DNA of 64,000 nucleotides from Brevibacillus_D fluminis_A. GTDB taxonomy: Bacteria > Bacillota > Bacilli > Brevibacillales > Brevibacillaceae. Below are positions 20,177-30,061 of this stretch, in pieces (position 1 is the first letter of the stretch; every line of letters starts with the position of its first letter). Made by a program: the position numbers and the translations under genes. The stretch lies in assembly GCF_052072235.1 (NCBI RefSeq), contig NZ_CM125436.1:3094001-3158000 (forward strand), read 5' to 3'. Below the pieces are notes generated by a model. It was not told where the DNA came from. It worked only from the letters and a program-made list of their open reading frames with translations, and searched no databases.

Positions 20177-21568
20177 CTACTCTGCCTTCGGTGCGATCAT
20201 CTGCTCGGGGCGAACAATCCGGTTGAACTCTTCTTCGGTGAGCAGCTTGCTTGCAAGCGCGGCTTCCTTCAGCGTCGTCCCTTCCTTGTGCGCCTTCTTG
20301 GCGACCGCTGCAGCATTGTCATAGCCGATGTACGGGTTGAGCGCAGTCACCAGCATCAGCGAGCGTTCCAAATGTCCGCGTATGACAGCGGCGTTCGGCT
20401 CGATCCCTACCGCACAATGATCGTTGAAAGAATGGATGCTGTCAGCGAGCAGGCGTGCAGATTGCAGGAAATTGTAGATGATGACCGGCTTGAACACGTT
20501 CAGCTCAAAGTTCCCCTGGCTTGCGGCAAACCCGATCGTCGCGTCGTTGCCCATGACCTGGCACACCACCATCGTCAACGCTTCGCTCTGCGTCGGATTC
20601 ACTTTGCCTGGCATGATCGAGCTGCCCGGTTCGTTGGCCGGAATGGTCAATTCGCCGATGCCGCTGCGCGGTCCGCTTGCAAGCCAGCGCACATCGTTGG
20701 CGATTTTCATCAAGTCGGCTGCCAACGCCTTGAATCCGCCATGTACAAAAACGATTTCATCGTGGCTTGTGAGCGCGTGGAATTTGTTCGGAGCGCTTGT
20801 GAAGCGGGTTCCTGTCTCACTGCTGATTTCGGCCGCGACCCGTTCCCCGAACTCGGGGTGGGCATTGATCCCCGTCCCAACCGCTGTTCCCCCGATCGCC
20901 AGCTCGCGCAGCTGCTCGGCAGCCTGGCTGATCATGTTCTGCGATTTTTCCAGCATGCGGGCCCAGCCGCTGATTTCCTGGCCCAATGTAAGTGGCGTGG
21001 CGTCTTGCAGGTGCGTCCGGCCGATTTTGATGATGTCCGCAAACGCTTTGCTCTTGTCGCGCAGTGTCGCGTGCAGCTTGGCGATGGCCGGGAGCACCTG
21101 GGTCTCCACCGCGATCAGCGCAGCGACATGCATGGCGGTTGGAAACGTATCGTTCGAGCTTTGGGAACGATTCACGTCATCGTTCGGATGAATGCGCGAG
21201 TCGGAGCCGTTTTGCTGCAATAGCTGGTTGCCCCGATTGGCGATGACCTCGTTGACGTTCATATTGGATTGGGTGCCGCTGCCTGTTTGCCAGACGACCA
21301 GCGGAAAATGCTCATCAAGCTTGCCCGCGATGATCTCATCGGCGGCTTGAATGATGGCGGATGCCTTATCTTCCGGAAGCTTGCCAAGCTGGAGATTCAC
21401 TTTCGCTGCGCTTTTTTTCAAAATGCCGAAAGCACGGATCAGCGGCAGCGGCATCTTTTCCGTACCGATCGCAAAGTTTTCAAAGCTGCGCTGCGTTTGC
21501 GCAGCCCACAGCTTATCGGCTGGTACGCGAATTTCCCCGAGCGTATCTTTTTCAATGCGATAGTCCAT
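20177..21568 (-). CDS. fumC: Class II fumarate hydratase
   Basis: Interconverts fumarate and malate in the TCA cycle. It is 463 residues from the ATG at 21568, the normal FumC length; the longer frame to 21745 is rejected because GGGAGG lies just before this ATG. Fumarase rather than aspartase is indicated by GSGTQSNMNVNEV and by IHPNDDVNRSQSSNDTFPT. The superfamily signature GSSIMPGKVNPTQSE with its catalytic Ser loop is intact, and GRTHLQDATPL holds the catalytic His. It stands alone, away from other TCA genes. Confidence 0.95.
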   Translation of the reverse strand: MDYRIEKDTLGEIRVPADKLWAAQTQRSFENFAIGTEKMPLPLIRAFGILKKSAAKVNLQLGKLPEDKASAIIQAADEIIAGKLDEHFPLVVWQTGSGTQSNMNVNEVIANRGNQLLQQNGSDSRIHPNDDVNRSQSSNDTFPTAMHVAALIAVETQVLPAIAKLHATLRDKSKAFADIIKIGRTHLQDATPLTLGQEISGWARMLEKSQNMISQAAEQLRELAIGGTAVGTGINAHPEFGERVAAEISSETGTRFTSAPNKFHALTSHDEIVFVHGGFKALAADLMKIANDVRWLASGPRSGIGELTIPANEPGSSIMPGKVNPTQSEALTMVVCQVMGNDATIGFAASQGNFELNVFKPVIIYNFLQSARLLADSIHSFNDHCAVGIEPNAAVIRGHLERSLMLVTALNPYIGYDNAAAVAKKAHKEGTTLKEAALASKLLTEEEFNRIVRPEQMIAPKAE

Positions 21569-21744
21569 GTGAGAGCCTCCCTTTTTTGTTCCCTTCGTCG
21601 CTGGTACTGCTGGGGTATGTATCTCAAGTCTATTTTGTTGATAATGATTTTCAGTGTCAATTTTATGGCGCATGACTCGATCGTAGTATGCGCAAAAATA
21701 GCAAGCCCCATTGCGCTTGACAGATGAAAAGGGGTGCTCTTCCA

Positions 21745-21790
21745 CGAAAAAAACGTGCCAAAACCGCTCTGGGTTGGCACGTTGATTTTT
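21745..21790 (-). terminator. Terminator of the oligopeptidase gene
   Basis: AACGTGCCAA (21752-21761) pairs with TTGGCACGTT (21774-21783). On the minus strand the stem is followed by TTTTTTTCG. Confidence 0.88.
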
Positions 21791-21813
21791 TCGCTTTGAT
21801 TTTGACCGACCGT

Positions 21814-23508
21814 TTATAACTTGGCGTCATCCACCTGGTTCAGCCAGTTTTCGATAAAGCCGGTGACCGATGCGACACAGCCATCTTCAAACGGGGATGT
21901 GAGTTTGGACGCTGCCACCAGTTCCAGGAACGATTTGCTGCCGCCCATTTGGCAAAGGGCAAGGTAATCTTGCCATGCAGCGTCGCGGTCCTCGTTCGAG
22001 CGTTTCCAAAATTGGAACGCGCAAATTTGCGCCAAGGTGTAATCGATGTAGTAGAACGGCGTTTTGTAAATATGGCTCTGACGCTGCCAGTAGCCGCCGC
22101 GCTCGAGATAATCGATGCCGTCGTAGTCGCGGTGCGGCAAATATTTGCGCTCGATGTCGCGCCATGCCTGCTTGCGTTCGTCAGGCGTCGCATCCGGATT
22201 GCCATAGACGAAATGCTGGAACTCATCGACCGCTACACCATACGGGATGAATTCAAGCGCGTCGCTCAAATGGCTGAATTTGTATTTGTCCACATCTTCC
22301 TTGAAGAACAGCTCCATCCACGGGTAGGTCAAAAACTCCATGCTCATCGAGTGAATTTCGCACGCTTCATAGGTTGGGAAGGCATATTCCGGCAGTGTGT
22401 ACTTCCGGCTCTCGAACACCTGGAACGCATGGCCTGCTTCATGCGTCAGCACGTCGATGTCGCCCGATGTGCCGTTAAAATTCGAGAAAATGTACGGAGC
22501 CGCATGTTCGCTGATGTAGGTACAGTAGCCGCCGCCTGCTTTGCCTTTCTTGCTGACAAGGTCCATCAGCTCGTTTTCCAGCATGTAGTTGAAGAACGCG
22601 CCTGTTTCCGGGGACAGTTCCTCGTACATTTTCTTGCCATTGGCGATGATCCATTCGGGATCGCCTTTAGGCGTCGCGTTTCCGGTCTTGAAGGAGAATT
22701 TTTCATCGTAAAACTTGAGCGAATCCACGCCGATTCGCGCTTGCTGGCGCTGTTTCAGCTTGGTTGCGATCGGTACGATATGGGTCAGCACCTGCTCGCG
22801 GAAATTGGCCACCATCGCAGCATCGTAATCGGAACGGGTCATCCGCGCGTAGCCAAGCTCGATGAAGTTTTCGTAGCCGAGCTTGCGGGCGATTTGCGTA
22901 CGCACTTTCACCAGCTCATCATAAAGGCGGTCCAGTTCTGCCTCATGCTCTTTCATGAAGCCAAAAGAAGCTTCAATCGCCGCTTTGCGCGTTTCACGCT
23001 CCGTGGATTCGGTAAACGGAATGAGCTGCGACAGATTGCGCTCTTCCCCGGCGAACATGATTTTGGCCGATGCCATCAACTTTACATATTCGCTGGCGAG
23101 CTTGTTTTCCTTTTGCAAATCCTCGATGACATCGTCGGAGAATGTTTTGAGTGTCAAATCGGCAATCGTGAACAGCTGCTTCCCCCATTTTTCTTCGAGC
23201 TGCGGACGGAAGCGAGACGCCGTCAACGCTTTGTACAGCTGTGTGACGAGCCCTTGGTAAATCGGCTGCACTTCATCGAAATAGTCTTGTTCTGCCTGGT
23301 ATGTAGGATCGGTGGTGTCAATCGTATGTCGGATGGAAGCGATTTCGCGCATGGTCTCAAAATGGTTGCGAACCTTGGTGATTTCACCTAAAATCTGGTC
23401 CTGCTCCTCGAAGCTTTGCGCATTCGAGAATGCTTCCACCATTGTTTTCATGGATCGTTCGATATCGTTCTGATCTGGTCGTTGATACGGGTATTCCGAG
23501 AATTTCAT
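21814..23508 (-). CDS. M3 family oligoendopeptidase
   Basis: A cytoplasmic zinc oligopeptidase of the PepF/M3B type, 564 residues from the ATG at 23508 (GAAGGGA upstream; a TTG six codons earlier is less likely). The metal motif is HEAGHAFQVFE, with the third ligand in the following ACEIHSMSMEFL helix. It belongs to the shorter M3 oligoendopeptidase branch (TIGR02289, about 565 residues). It degrades short peptides and releases amino acids. Single gene with its own terminator. Confidence 0.9.
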   Translation of the reverse strand: MKFSEYPYQRPDQNDIERSMKTMVEAFSNAQSFEEQDQILGEITKVRNHFETMREIASIRHTIDTTDPTYQAEQDYFDEVQPIYQGLVTQLYKALTASRFRPQLEEKWGKQLFTIADLTLKTFSDDVIEDLQKENKLASEYVKLMASAKIMFAGEERNLSQLIPFTESTERETRKAAIEASFGFMKEHEAELDRLYDELVKVRTQIARKLGYENFIELGYARMTRSDYDAAMVANFREQVLTHIVPIATKLKQRQQARIGVDSLKFYDEKFSFKTGNATPKGDPEWIIANGKKMYEELSPETGAFFNYMLENELMDLVSKKGKAGGGYCTYISEHAAPYIFSNFNGTSGDIDVLTHEAGHAFQVFESRKYTLPEYAFPTYEACEIHSMSMEFLTYPWMELFFKEDVDKYKFSHLSDALEFIPYGVAVDEFQHFVYGNPDATPDERKQAWRDIERKYLPHRDYDGIDYLERGGYWQRQSHIYKTPFYYIDYTLAQICAFQFWKRSNEDRDAAWQDYLALCQMGGSKSFLELVAASKLTSPFEDGCVASVTGFIENWLNQVDDAKL

Positions 23509-23657
23509 GGCAGATCCCTTCCCCAAAAATATTTTTTCGATTCAATAATTTTAAATCTACCTTACTTTTCTGCTGCATGCAAGTTGTCCGCGATTCGTGT
23601 ACAATCAATAGTGGGTCACTGACCAAATGATTCCAAGCAATCTGAAGGAGGATTACG

Positions 23658-23987
23658 ATGAACACACCATTGCCACCAAAAACCTGTACGATCGACCGAC
23701 TGGTCACCAAAGAGGAAGACGTACAACGTGTGCTGAACGGCACCAAAACAGCTACCCGCCGCAACGGTCGTTATGCCGATCCGGGCGAAATCATGGAATT
23801 GCAAGGAAAGCGCTATGAGGTCTATGCCGTTTACGAACAAACGCTGGGCGAGCTGACCGATGAGGATGCGCAAACCGAAGGCTTCGCCAATCTCGAGGAG
23901 TACAAACAATACATACTCTCCCTTCATGCCGGGATGCCTTGGATTCCGCATATGAAAATGTGGGTGCACCAATTCCGTCTCGTGTAA
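23658..23987 (+). CDS. ASCH-domain protein
   Basis: A 109-residue protein with the ASCH fold of the PUA-like superfamily: VQRVLNGTKTATRR near the start, then GEIMELQGKRYEVYAVYEQT and LTDEDAQTEGFANLEEY. ASCH proteins bind RNA or nucleosides, and some hydrolyse N4-acylcytidine (YqfB), but the catalytic Lys/Glu pattern cannot be assigned securely here. SD GAAGGAGG lies 7 bases before the ATG. A hairpin with a short T-run separates it from the following membrane protein gene. Confidence 0.72.
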   Translation: MNTPLPPKTCTIDRLVTKEEDVQRVLNGTKTATRRNGRYADPGEIMELQGKRYEVYAVYEQTLGELTDEDAQTEGFANLEEYKQYILSLHAGMPWIPHMKMWVHQFRLV

Positions 23988-23995
23988 TGTTTCAA

Positions 23996-24030
23996 CAAGT
24001 GCAGGAGCGATCCCTTGTCCTGCACTTTTA
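23996..24030 (+). terminator. Hairpin terminator between ASCH and membrane-protein genes
   Basis: AAGTGCAGGA (23997-24006) pairs with TCCTGCACTT (24018-24027), followed by TTTTA. It is partial or full termination before the next gene, which has its own SD (AGGAGGG). Confidence 0.7.
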
Positions 24031-24055
24031 CCAATATTCATAGGAGGGTCCGGTT

Positions 24056-24490
24056 ATGTATCGCTGGATTGTTTTTCTCCATATTCTCAGTGCGATGCTT
24101 TCCATCGGACCGTTTTTTGTGTTTTTCCCATTTTTTCAAAGGGTCGCGCGAATGGAAAAAAACGAGCTTGCCGTCTTCATCGGCCTGTTCCGTTTTTGTG
24201 TCCAGCTATCCAAGCATGCGGGCCATGTGCTGGTCACCACCGGGGTCTTGCTGCTTTGGCTTGGTGGCTGGGACATTCTCACATCATGGATTTTGCTCAC
24301 CTTGATCGTCATGGTGGGCTCCCTTTACTTTTTTGCCCGCGCTTTTTCCCCGATTTTGCGCGCATTGGCAGGCGCAGAACCGGCCGATCGACCTGCGATC
24401 GTCCAGCGATTGCGCCGCGCCCTATGCGGGTATTTGTTCCTCGTGCTGCTGATGCTGTGCTTGATGGTTGTGAAGCCTTCCTTCTGGTAA
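24056..24490 (+). CDS. Four-helix integral membrane protein
   Basis: A 144-residue protein with four transmembrane segments: about 3-25, 58-75 (split by a polar loop), 77-100 and 124-142. Conserved-looking His residues lie at LHILSAM and KHAGHVLV. The layout resembles the DUF2269 family of predicted membrane proteins, without known function. SD AGGAGGG. It may share a transcript with the ASCH gene. Confidence 0.6.
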   Translation: MYRWIVFLHILSAMLSIGPFFVFFPFFQRVARMEKNELAVFIGLFRFCVQLSKHAGHVLVTTGVLLLWLGGWDILTSWILLTLIVMVGSLYFFARAFSPILRALAGAEPADRPAIVQRLRRALCGYLFLVLLMLCLMVVKPSFW

Positions 24491-24513
24491 GGATACGGCC
24501 ATACGCAAACAAA

Positions 24514-24555
24514 CAGCCCTTTCCTCCGAACCGGTTGAAAGGGCACGTTTTTTTC
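24514..24555. terminator. Hairpin between convergent genes
   Basis: GCCCTTTC (24516-24523) with GAAAGGGC (24537-24544), then ACG and a seven-T run. The gap between stem and T-run makes it a weaker example. Confidence 0.6.
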
Positions 24556-24567
24556 GTTATCGTTTCA

Positions 24568-24777
24568 TCACGCGTTTGTCTGGTTCCACCCTTGCACCCA
24601 GCTTGCTGCCTCAGCTCCCTTATGCGACTGGGACACCTCAAACACCCACACATTTTGCTGAGCGCCGTCCTCTTTGGCATTTTCCAACGCCAGTTCTGCG
24701 ATATGCTGGTTTTCGCATTCCTGCCATCTGTGGAATCCGTCTCGCGCTTGCCACGCAACAATGATTGGCTGGTTCAT
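24568..24777 (-). CDS. Small hypothetical protein
   Basis: A 69-residue, Gln/Trp-rich cytoplasmic protein that I do not recognise (starts MNQPIIVAWQARDGFHRW). The ATG at 24777 has TGAGGAGGGG upstream and is preferred to a longer frame. It is divergent from the Nudix gene, with 110 bases between starts. Confidence 0.55.
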   Translation of the reverse strand: MNQPIIVAWQARDGFHRWQECENQHIAELALENAKEDGAQQNVWVFEVSQSHKGAEAASWVQGWNQTNA

Positions 24778-24887
24778 GATGATACCCCTCCTCAAGTAGG
24801 ACTTCTCCGGTAGTTTGTCCAATTGTCCATCTGTTAGTCTCGATGCACAGGCGAAAAAATCAATCGCAAGAAAAGGGGGTTGTGTCC

Positions 24888-25304
24888 ATGAATCCGACAT
24901 TTCCGGTTTCGGTGAAAGGGATCGTCCAAAAAGACAGCCGTTTTTTGCTGGTGAAAAATGAACGCAACGAATGGGAGCTGCCCGGCGGCCGGCTGGAGAG
25001 CGGCGAATCGCCAGAAGACTGTGTCAGGCGGGAGCTTCTTGAAGAAACAGGCTTGATGTGCTCGGTCGAACGACTGGTTTCCGTATGGCGCTTCGACGTC
25101 CTGCCAGAAAAAGAGGTGGTAATCGTCGCTTACCTTTGCAGCTGCCCCGACTCCGACAAGCTGCAAATCAGCGATGAGCATGTCGAGATCGGCTGGTTCC
25201 TGCCGGAGGAAATCCGACGTTTGCCGATTCCGCAAGGGTATGTCGAGGCAATCCGGCTCGTCGCCGGCAGCGCTATGCAAGGCGGAAACGAATCTCCCCT
25301 TTAG
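24888..25304 (+). CDS. Nudix hydrolase
   Basis: A 138-residue Nudix protein that hydrolyses nucleoside-diphosphate-linked compounds with Mg2+. The Nudix box is complete: GRLESGESPEDCVRRELLEE followed by TGL, with the catalytic REL-EE. The ATG at 24888 is chosen because AAAAGGGGG precedes it; a start 15 codons upstream lacks an SD. The substrate is not deducible. Its 3' end overlaps the convergent TPR gene by 32 bases. Confidence 0.85.
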   Translation: MNPTFPVSVKGIVQKDSRFLLVKNERNEWELPGGRLESGESPEDCVRRELLEETGLMCSVERLVSVWRFDVLPEKEVVIVAYLCSCPDSDKLQISDEHVEIGWFLPEEIRRLPIPQGYVEAIRLVAGSAMQGGNESPL

Positions 25305-27678
25305 GCAAAAAGCGGGTGGGAACACGGATCAGCACGCTTTGTTGGTCTGAACGCTTGTCTGTATTTGACGAGTCTGAAAGCCAATAGTAGACATAAGTAG
25401 TATTATGGTCAACTTCCAACCCGCTTACTAGCGGGACTTTTCCTTTTTCCGGCTTGATCGCGAAATAAGTCCAGCCCGATTCTTCCATGACCGCTTCGAT
25501 CAATTTGTCTGAAGTCTTTTTCTCTGCATACCACTTCGCTACGGTAGCGGGTAATTTCCAGTCATCCTGCGATAATTGCTGGTACGGCAGCCTGCTTAGA
25601 AACGGACTTGGCTGCTGCTGACTGCCTGCTGATGTCTTCTTTTCAGACTGAAGCTTTTTCGCTTCCGCAGCCGAATCGCTTTTTGGATAGTGGGTCAGGA
25701 GTCGCTGTATTAGCGCGTCATCGTTGTTGTAACGATACATCAGCAAGAGCATGTCGTCCGCTAATTCGGAATCCGGATAACGCTTGAGCAATTGCTCGCC
25801 GGTAGCAAGGAGGTCTGCCAGCAACGCCGCGCGCGTACTATGAAAGCTCACTTCCTGCCCGTACTGTGTCAGCTTGCTGTCGCATAAAGCGCGTGAGAAC
25901 AGCGCTTTTGCCCCGGTCGCAGGATCGGCCTGGTCGAACTGGATCAACTCGAACTGTCGTTTCGCCTGCACCAGGTGATTGAATCTGCCGATATACCGGT
26001 CAAACGATTCATCATACTCCATATCACGGATTTGGCCGATCCAGAAAAAGGTTTGCCGCTCACCATGCCACAGGTAGTTATAGTACGTGAACTCGTCATG
26101 AAAAATGGCTGCGGCAAGCTCGTATTGTTTCCTCGCCCTGTCCGCTCCTTTCGCCTGATTCGCTGCTTCCTGAAGCGACGCAAGTTTCCGGACCGACGCC
26201 AGCTGCTGTTTGACATGATACCAGAATGTATCGCTTGCGATACGGTCATACCACACATACTGCAAAACAGAGTCAGCGATTATTTCCTTGCCATCGTAAC
26301 GTGTGATCAGGTTTTGCAGTTCTCGAGCCGCTTGCTCGAATTGATTCGCGCGCAATGTATCAACAGCCTTCGAATAGGCAACCCAAACTTGCTTCCATTC
26401 AGGCATTTCCGTTTTTTCGAGTTGGGCGAAACCGTTCTGGTCGACATTTACATCCAACACAAACAAAAATTGGCCGGATGCATCGTACCACATATCCGCA
26501 TCGCCGCTCGTCAATGCTCGCTCAAACCAGATCAGCGCCTGATCGTATTGGCCTGCGATCTGGTAGCAGCGAGCCAGCCGGTATGCCGCGTCATCTGCTC
26601 CCGGATGGTTGGGGTAGGTGCGGATAAACGCCTGCCATTGGGCGATTCCCGCCTCCGGCTTGTCATAATCCGCTCCTTTTGCCCGATACCCCTCTTCGTA
26701 CTCGCCACCGAAAAAGTACGGTTTTCCCGTGATCGCTTCATACTGCTTGATCCCTTTTGCCAGCATGCCGCCCGGATAACGCGCGACGATCAGCTTTTCC
26801 ACAGGTCCGGTCAGTTGAACCTGATAGCCGCTCTTCTCCCCGCTTTCATACAGCCGCCTGACTGCGTCCGGATCGCCGTGATGATATGCCAGCGCCATGT
26901 CGATCGTTTGCTCGATATAAGGGTCTCTTGTTGTGTTGGCGGCCTCACTTGCCCATTTGCGATCTTTCCCAATGTCGATTCGCCCGATGATGGCCCGATC
27001 AAGCTCGCGAGCGCCCGGTATTTTGCCAAACTGCTGTTTCAACTGCGCCACTCCGTCCGGCAAGCCTGCAATCACGTTCACGATGCCGCCAATGCCCGGC
27101 GCTTTGGCATATCGTGTCAGCCAGTCCTGGACTTGTTGCGCTGACACCTGCTGTCGTTTTGCATACAGCGATACAAGCATTTCAGCGCCCGGTTCCGTGG
27201 CTTTCTCCAAAAGCGGGAGCAGCGTCTCTTCCTGGCCAGCCGGGAGCAGTCCATCGATTGCCTCGCCTAACCGAAATGGATTGGGGATCGAGCGCTTGTC
27301 CCAGGTCCAATGCAGCAAATCCGGAAGCAGCCGTTCATCGTGCAGTTGCCGTGCAACCTCAAGCCAAAAGCTCCACTCATCGTACAACGCATCACTGTCA
27401 GCGATCGGGAAGCGCAGCCGATTGGCTTCCATCAAGATCCCTTTTTTGGCGATCGGCAGCACGCGCTCCTTCTGGCGCATGATTTCTTTTATCGTCTTCT
27501 CGCTTAGCGTCCTGTCGTTGCTGCGGTATTCACTCATGGCAGAAGAGAGCAACTTTTCAGTCGATTGAACCTGCTCAGTTGCTGCTGGGCCAGGTTCAGA
27601 AGCCGCACTGCTATCCATCAAAGGAGCGGCCAGCAAGCTCACTGTGCATAAAACGCTGACAACTTTTTTCGCATTCAT
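25273..27678 (-). CDS. Large secreted TPR-repeat protein
   Basis: An exported protein of about 801 residues. The signal peptide is at 1-26 (KKVVSVLCTVSLLAAPLM core) and there is no lipobox. Helical repeats fill most of the chain; the clearest TPR units are near residues 350-395 (YPNHPGADDAAYRLARCYQI with GQYDQALIWFERAL) and again around 630-670 (CDSKLTQYGQEV, YPDSELADDMLLLMYRY). The last 130 residues are predicted beta-rich. It is probably an envelope scaffold or assembly factor; no enzymatic motif is seen. The start could be the ATG at 27678 (GGGGGAT upstream) or the GTG at 27699. Confidence 0.7.
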   Translation of the reverse strand: MNAKKVVSVLCTVSLLAAPLMDSSAASEPGPAATEQVQSTEKLLSSAMSEYRSNDRTLSEKTIKEIMRQKERVLPIAKKGILMEANRLRFPIADSDALYDEWSFWLEVARQLHDERLLPDLLHWTWDKRSIPNPFRLGEAIDGLLPAGQEETLLPLLEKATEPGAEMLVSLYAKRQQVSAQQVQDWLTRYAKAPGIGGIVNVIAGLPDGVAQLKQQFGKIPGARELDRAIIGRIDIGKDRKWASEAANTTRDPYIEQTIDMALAYHHGDPDAVRRLYESGEKSGYQVQLTGPVEKLIVARYPGGMLAKGIKQYEAITGKPYFFGGEYEEGYRAKGADYDKPEAGIAQWQAFIRTYPNHPGADDAAYRLARCYQIAGQYDQALIWFERALTSGDADMWYDASGQFLFVLDVNVDQNGFAQLEKTEMPEWKQVWVAYSKAVDTLRANQFEQAARELQNLITRYDGKEIIADSVLQYVWYDRIASDTFWYHVKQQLASVRKLASLQEAANQAKGADRARKQYELAAAIFHDEFTYYNYLWHGERQTFFWIGQIRDMEYDESFDRYIGRFNHLVQAKRQFELIQFDQADPATGAKALFSRALCDSKLTQYGQEVSFHSTRAALLADLLATGEQLLKRYPDSELADDMLLLMYRYNNDDALIQRLLTHYPKSDSAAEAKKLQSEKKTSAGSQQQPSPFLSRLPYQQLSQDDWKLPATVAKWYAEKKTSDKLIEAVMEESGWTYFAIKPEKGKVPLVSGLEVDHNTTYVYYWLSDSSNTDKRSDQQSVLIRVPTRFLPKGEIRFRLA

Positions 27679-27815
27679 AAAAACAGGTATCCCCCACACT
27701 GATCGATTCGGCCCCTATGCCTATTTTTGGCAACAAGCGGCCCATCAGTTAGACGGATACCTGGACAAAACGTTTCAGCACAATATGCCTTTTCCTGGCA
27801 AATCACGCCAATCGC

Positions 27816-29111
27816 TTATTTTTTCTCTTTTCGCATGATGTCGTATGGCCGAACAGGCTGGCTTACGCGCATTTTGACGATTTGCATCGCTTTATTCGCG
27901 TCTGTCAACGGATTGCCGTCCACGTCCCAAAGCTCTGTCACCTGCTGCACGAAATTGTCCCGCTTCGGACCGAAAAACTCCACTTCCGCCCCGACTTCAA
28001 AACGGTTGCGCTGCTCGATGGTTGCGATTTGGGTCGCAGCATCGTAATCGAGCACCAATCCGGCGAAATCGTACTTCGCCATTTTGGGCGGCACGCCGAA
28101 AATCTGATCCTGCTCGGAAGGATTGCCATAAAAGAAGGCTGTCGTCACCGGGCGGTTCGCCGCTTTTAAAATTTCTTCGCGCCATTCGTCCTTGAAGACA
28201 AATTCGTCCGGATTTTCACAGTATGCATCGATCACGCGGCGGTACGTATTGACAACGGTCGCCACATAATGGACGGTCTTCATCCGCCCCTCGATTTTCA
28301 AGCTTTCCACACCTGCGTCTACCATCTCCGGAATCGATTCGATCATGCACAAATCTTTGGAACTCATCGTGAACTCGTCATCGTTCTCGGAAAACAGCGG
28401 CAGCTCTTTTTTCCCGATCATCGGAAGCGCTGCTTCGTCCTCGTCCTCCACCTCTTCAAACAAATCGTACTTCCAGCGGCACGACTGGGCGCAACCGCCA
28501 CGGTTGGCGTCCCGGTTCGTCATGTGGTTGGAAAGCACGCAGCGCCCCGAATAGGAGATGCACATCGCCCCATGGATGAACGCCTCGATCTCCACGTCCG
28601 TGTGTGCCTTGATCTGCCGAATCTCTTCCATCGAAACTTCACGCGCCAACACCACACGGGCGATGCCTTCTTCCGCCCAAAACTGGACGGCCTGCCAGTT
28701 GGTCGTAGATGCTTGTGTGCTCAAATGGATTTCCAGCTTGGGCGCTGCCTGCTTGCAAACCTCAACAATCGCCGGATCGGCGACAATGACCGCATCGATG
28801 CCGATCTGGTACAACGTTTGAAAATACTCCGCCATCCCGTCAAAATCTTCATTATGGGCAATGATGTTGGCGGCGACATACACCTTGGCGCCATGCTGAT
28901 GGGCAAATGCGACGCCCTCTTTCATGTCGTCATAGGAAAAATTGCCGGCCTTCGAGCGTAACCCGAATTTTTGGCCGCCGATATAAACGGCGTCGGCACC
29001 GTACAGCACCGCGAATTTTAATTTTTCCAGATTCCCCGCCGGGGCGAGCAGCTCTGGCTTTTTCAATTGTTTCTTGGTAGGGAATCCGGCAGTTGCAATC
29101 TGCGTGGACAT
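27816..29111 (-). CDS. trhP2: U32 protein TrhP2-like, tRNA 5-hydroxyuridine synthesis
   Basis: A 431-residue U32 ('peptidase') family protein corresponding to Bacillus YrrO. The diagnostic block is EAFIHGAMCISYSGRCVLSN, followed by NRDANRGGCAQSCRW, whose cysteines are thought to ligate an iron-sulfur cluster. In B. subtilis YrrN/YrrO are needed for prephenate-dependent hydroxylation of U34 in tRNA (ho5U, precursor of mo5U); the peptidase label is historical. The ATG at 29111 (TAAGGAGG upstream) is chosen over the longer frame. It follows trhP1 by 14 bases, the usual order. Confidence 0.85.
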   Translation of the reverse strand: MSTQIATAGFPTKKQLKKPELLAPAGNLEKLKFAVLYGADAVYIGGQKFGLRSKAGNFSYDDMKEGVAFAHQHGAKVYVAANIIAHNEDFDGMAEYFQTLYQIGIDAVIVADPAIVEVCKQAAPKLEIHLSTQASTTNWQAVQFWAEEGIARVVLAREVSMEEIRQIKAHTDVEIEAFIHGAMCISYSGRCVLSNHMTNRDANRGGCAQSCRWKYDLFEEVEDEDEAALPMIGKKELPLFSENDDEFTMSSKDLCMIESIPEMVDAGVESLKIEGRMKTVHYVATVVNTYRRVIDAYCENPDEFVFKDEWREEILKAANRPVTTAFFYGNPSEQDQIFGVPPKMAKYDFAGLVLDYDAATQIATIEQRNRFEVGAEVEFFGPKRDNFVQQVTELWDVDGNPLTDANKAMQIVKMRVSQPVRPYDIMRKEKK

Positions 29112-29125
29112 GGTTTGTTTCCTCC

Positions 29126-30061
29126 TTAGTAAATCTGTTGCTTGAAATAAAAGCCTGTCCCGAGCGGGCGATTCTTGTCCTGAATCTGGCTTAGTTGCTG
29201 CAGCCATTGCGCTTCGATACCAGCCTCAGGGTCTTCTGCCAACCGGTCGATCGCTTGCCGATAGATGGAGACGACTGTTTCATTGTAGCTGACAGGCTTT
29301 AAAATGCCTTCGATCTTGAAAACGTCAATGCCGCCCTGCATCATCGTCGGCAAATGCTCCAGCATGCAAATATCTTCCGCGCTCATGATGTTGGTCCCGT
29401 GACGATCTTCAAAAATCGGATACTGCTGCTCATCGCGGTTGTCTTCTTTCAGGAACAGGTTACGTTCCCCCTTATGCAGCTCCTGGACAGGATCTTTTCC
29501 CTGATGGCGCATGTAATTGCTGACCAGCTCGCGTTTGGAATGGAAAATACAGGTCATTCCGTGTACCTGGGCCTGCACTTCAATCGCGGTGTTGCGTTTG
29601 ATTTCAAGCACCGCCTCAAGCGACAGCTCACGGGCCAAAATCGCGCGCGTCGCTCCTTTTGCCGCCCAATAGTTGACGGTCCGGTAGTTCGTGGATGTCG
29701 TTTCCGTGTTCCAGTGAAGCGGTATACCAGGCGCCGCTTGCCGCGCTGTCATCAAGACGGCGGGATCGCCGAACACGATCGCATCTGCTTGCAACGCTGC
29801 AAGCTCTTTGAGATAGTCTTGCAAATCGGACACTTCATCGTGATGCAGCAGCGCATTGACCACGACATACACCTTGCCTCCATGCGATTGGGCAATCTTT
29901 TTGGCTTCAGCGAGATCGTCTAGCTCGAAGCTGCCCGGCAGCCGCAATGCAAACCGCTCGTGGCCGATGCTGACGGCATCTGCTCCGGCCAAAAACATCC
30001 GCTCTACTTCCGCCACATTCGCTGCAGTGGCGACCAATTCGGGTTTTTGTTTCTGGATCAT
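29126..30061 (-). CDS. trhP1: U32 protein TrhP1-like
   Basis: A 311-residue U32 family protein, the YrrN-type short partner. The (beta/alpha) N-terminal pattern AGADAVSIGHERFALRLPG parallels that of trhP2. The U32 block is degenerate (EVQAQVHGMTCIFHSKRELV, lacking most of the cysteines), as is typical for the short subunit. It probably forms a heteromeric ho5U34 hydroxylase with TrhP2. SD CGAGG lies 9 bases before the ATG. The 30062-30220 gap should contain the operon promoter. Confidence 0.82.
   Translation of the reverse strand: MIQKQKPELVATAANVAEVERMFLAGADAVSIGHERFALRLPGSFELDDLAEAKKIAQSHGGKVYVVVNALLHHDEVSDLQDYLKELAALQADAIVFGDPAVLMTARQAAPGIPLHWNTETTSTNYRTVNYWAAKGATRAILARELSLEAVLEIKRNTAIEVQAQVHGMTCIFHSKRELVSNYMRHQGKDPVQELHKGERNLFLKEDNRDEQQYPIFEDRHGTNIMSAEDICMLEHLPTMMQGGIDVFKIEGILKPVSYNETVVSIYRQAIDRLAEDPEAGIEAQWLQQLSQIQDKNRPLGTGFYFKQQIY

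Noticed and set aside
23590..23640. GGTCACTGACC palindrome between the divergent oligopeptidase and ASCH genes
   Set aside because: A single short palindrome with no further support; common by chance at this length.
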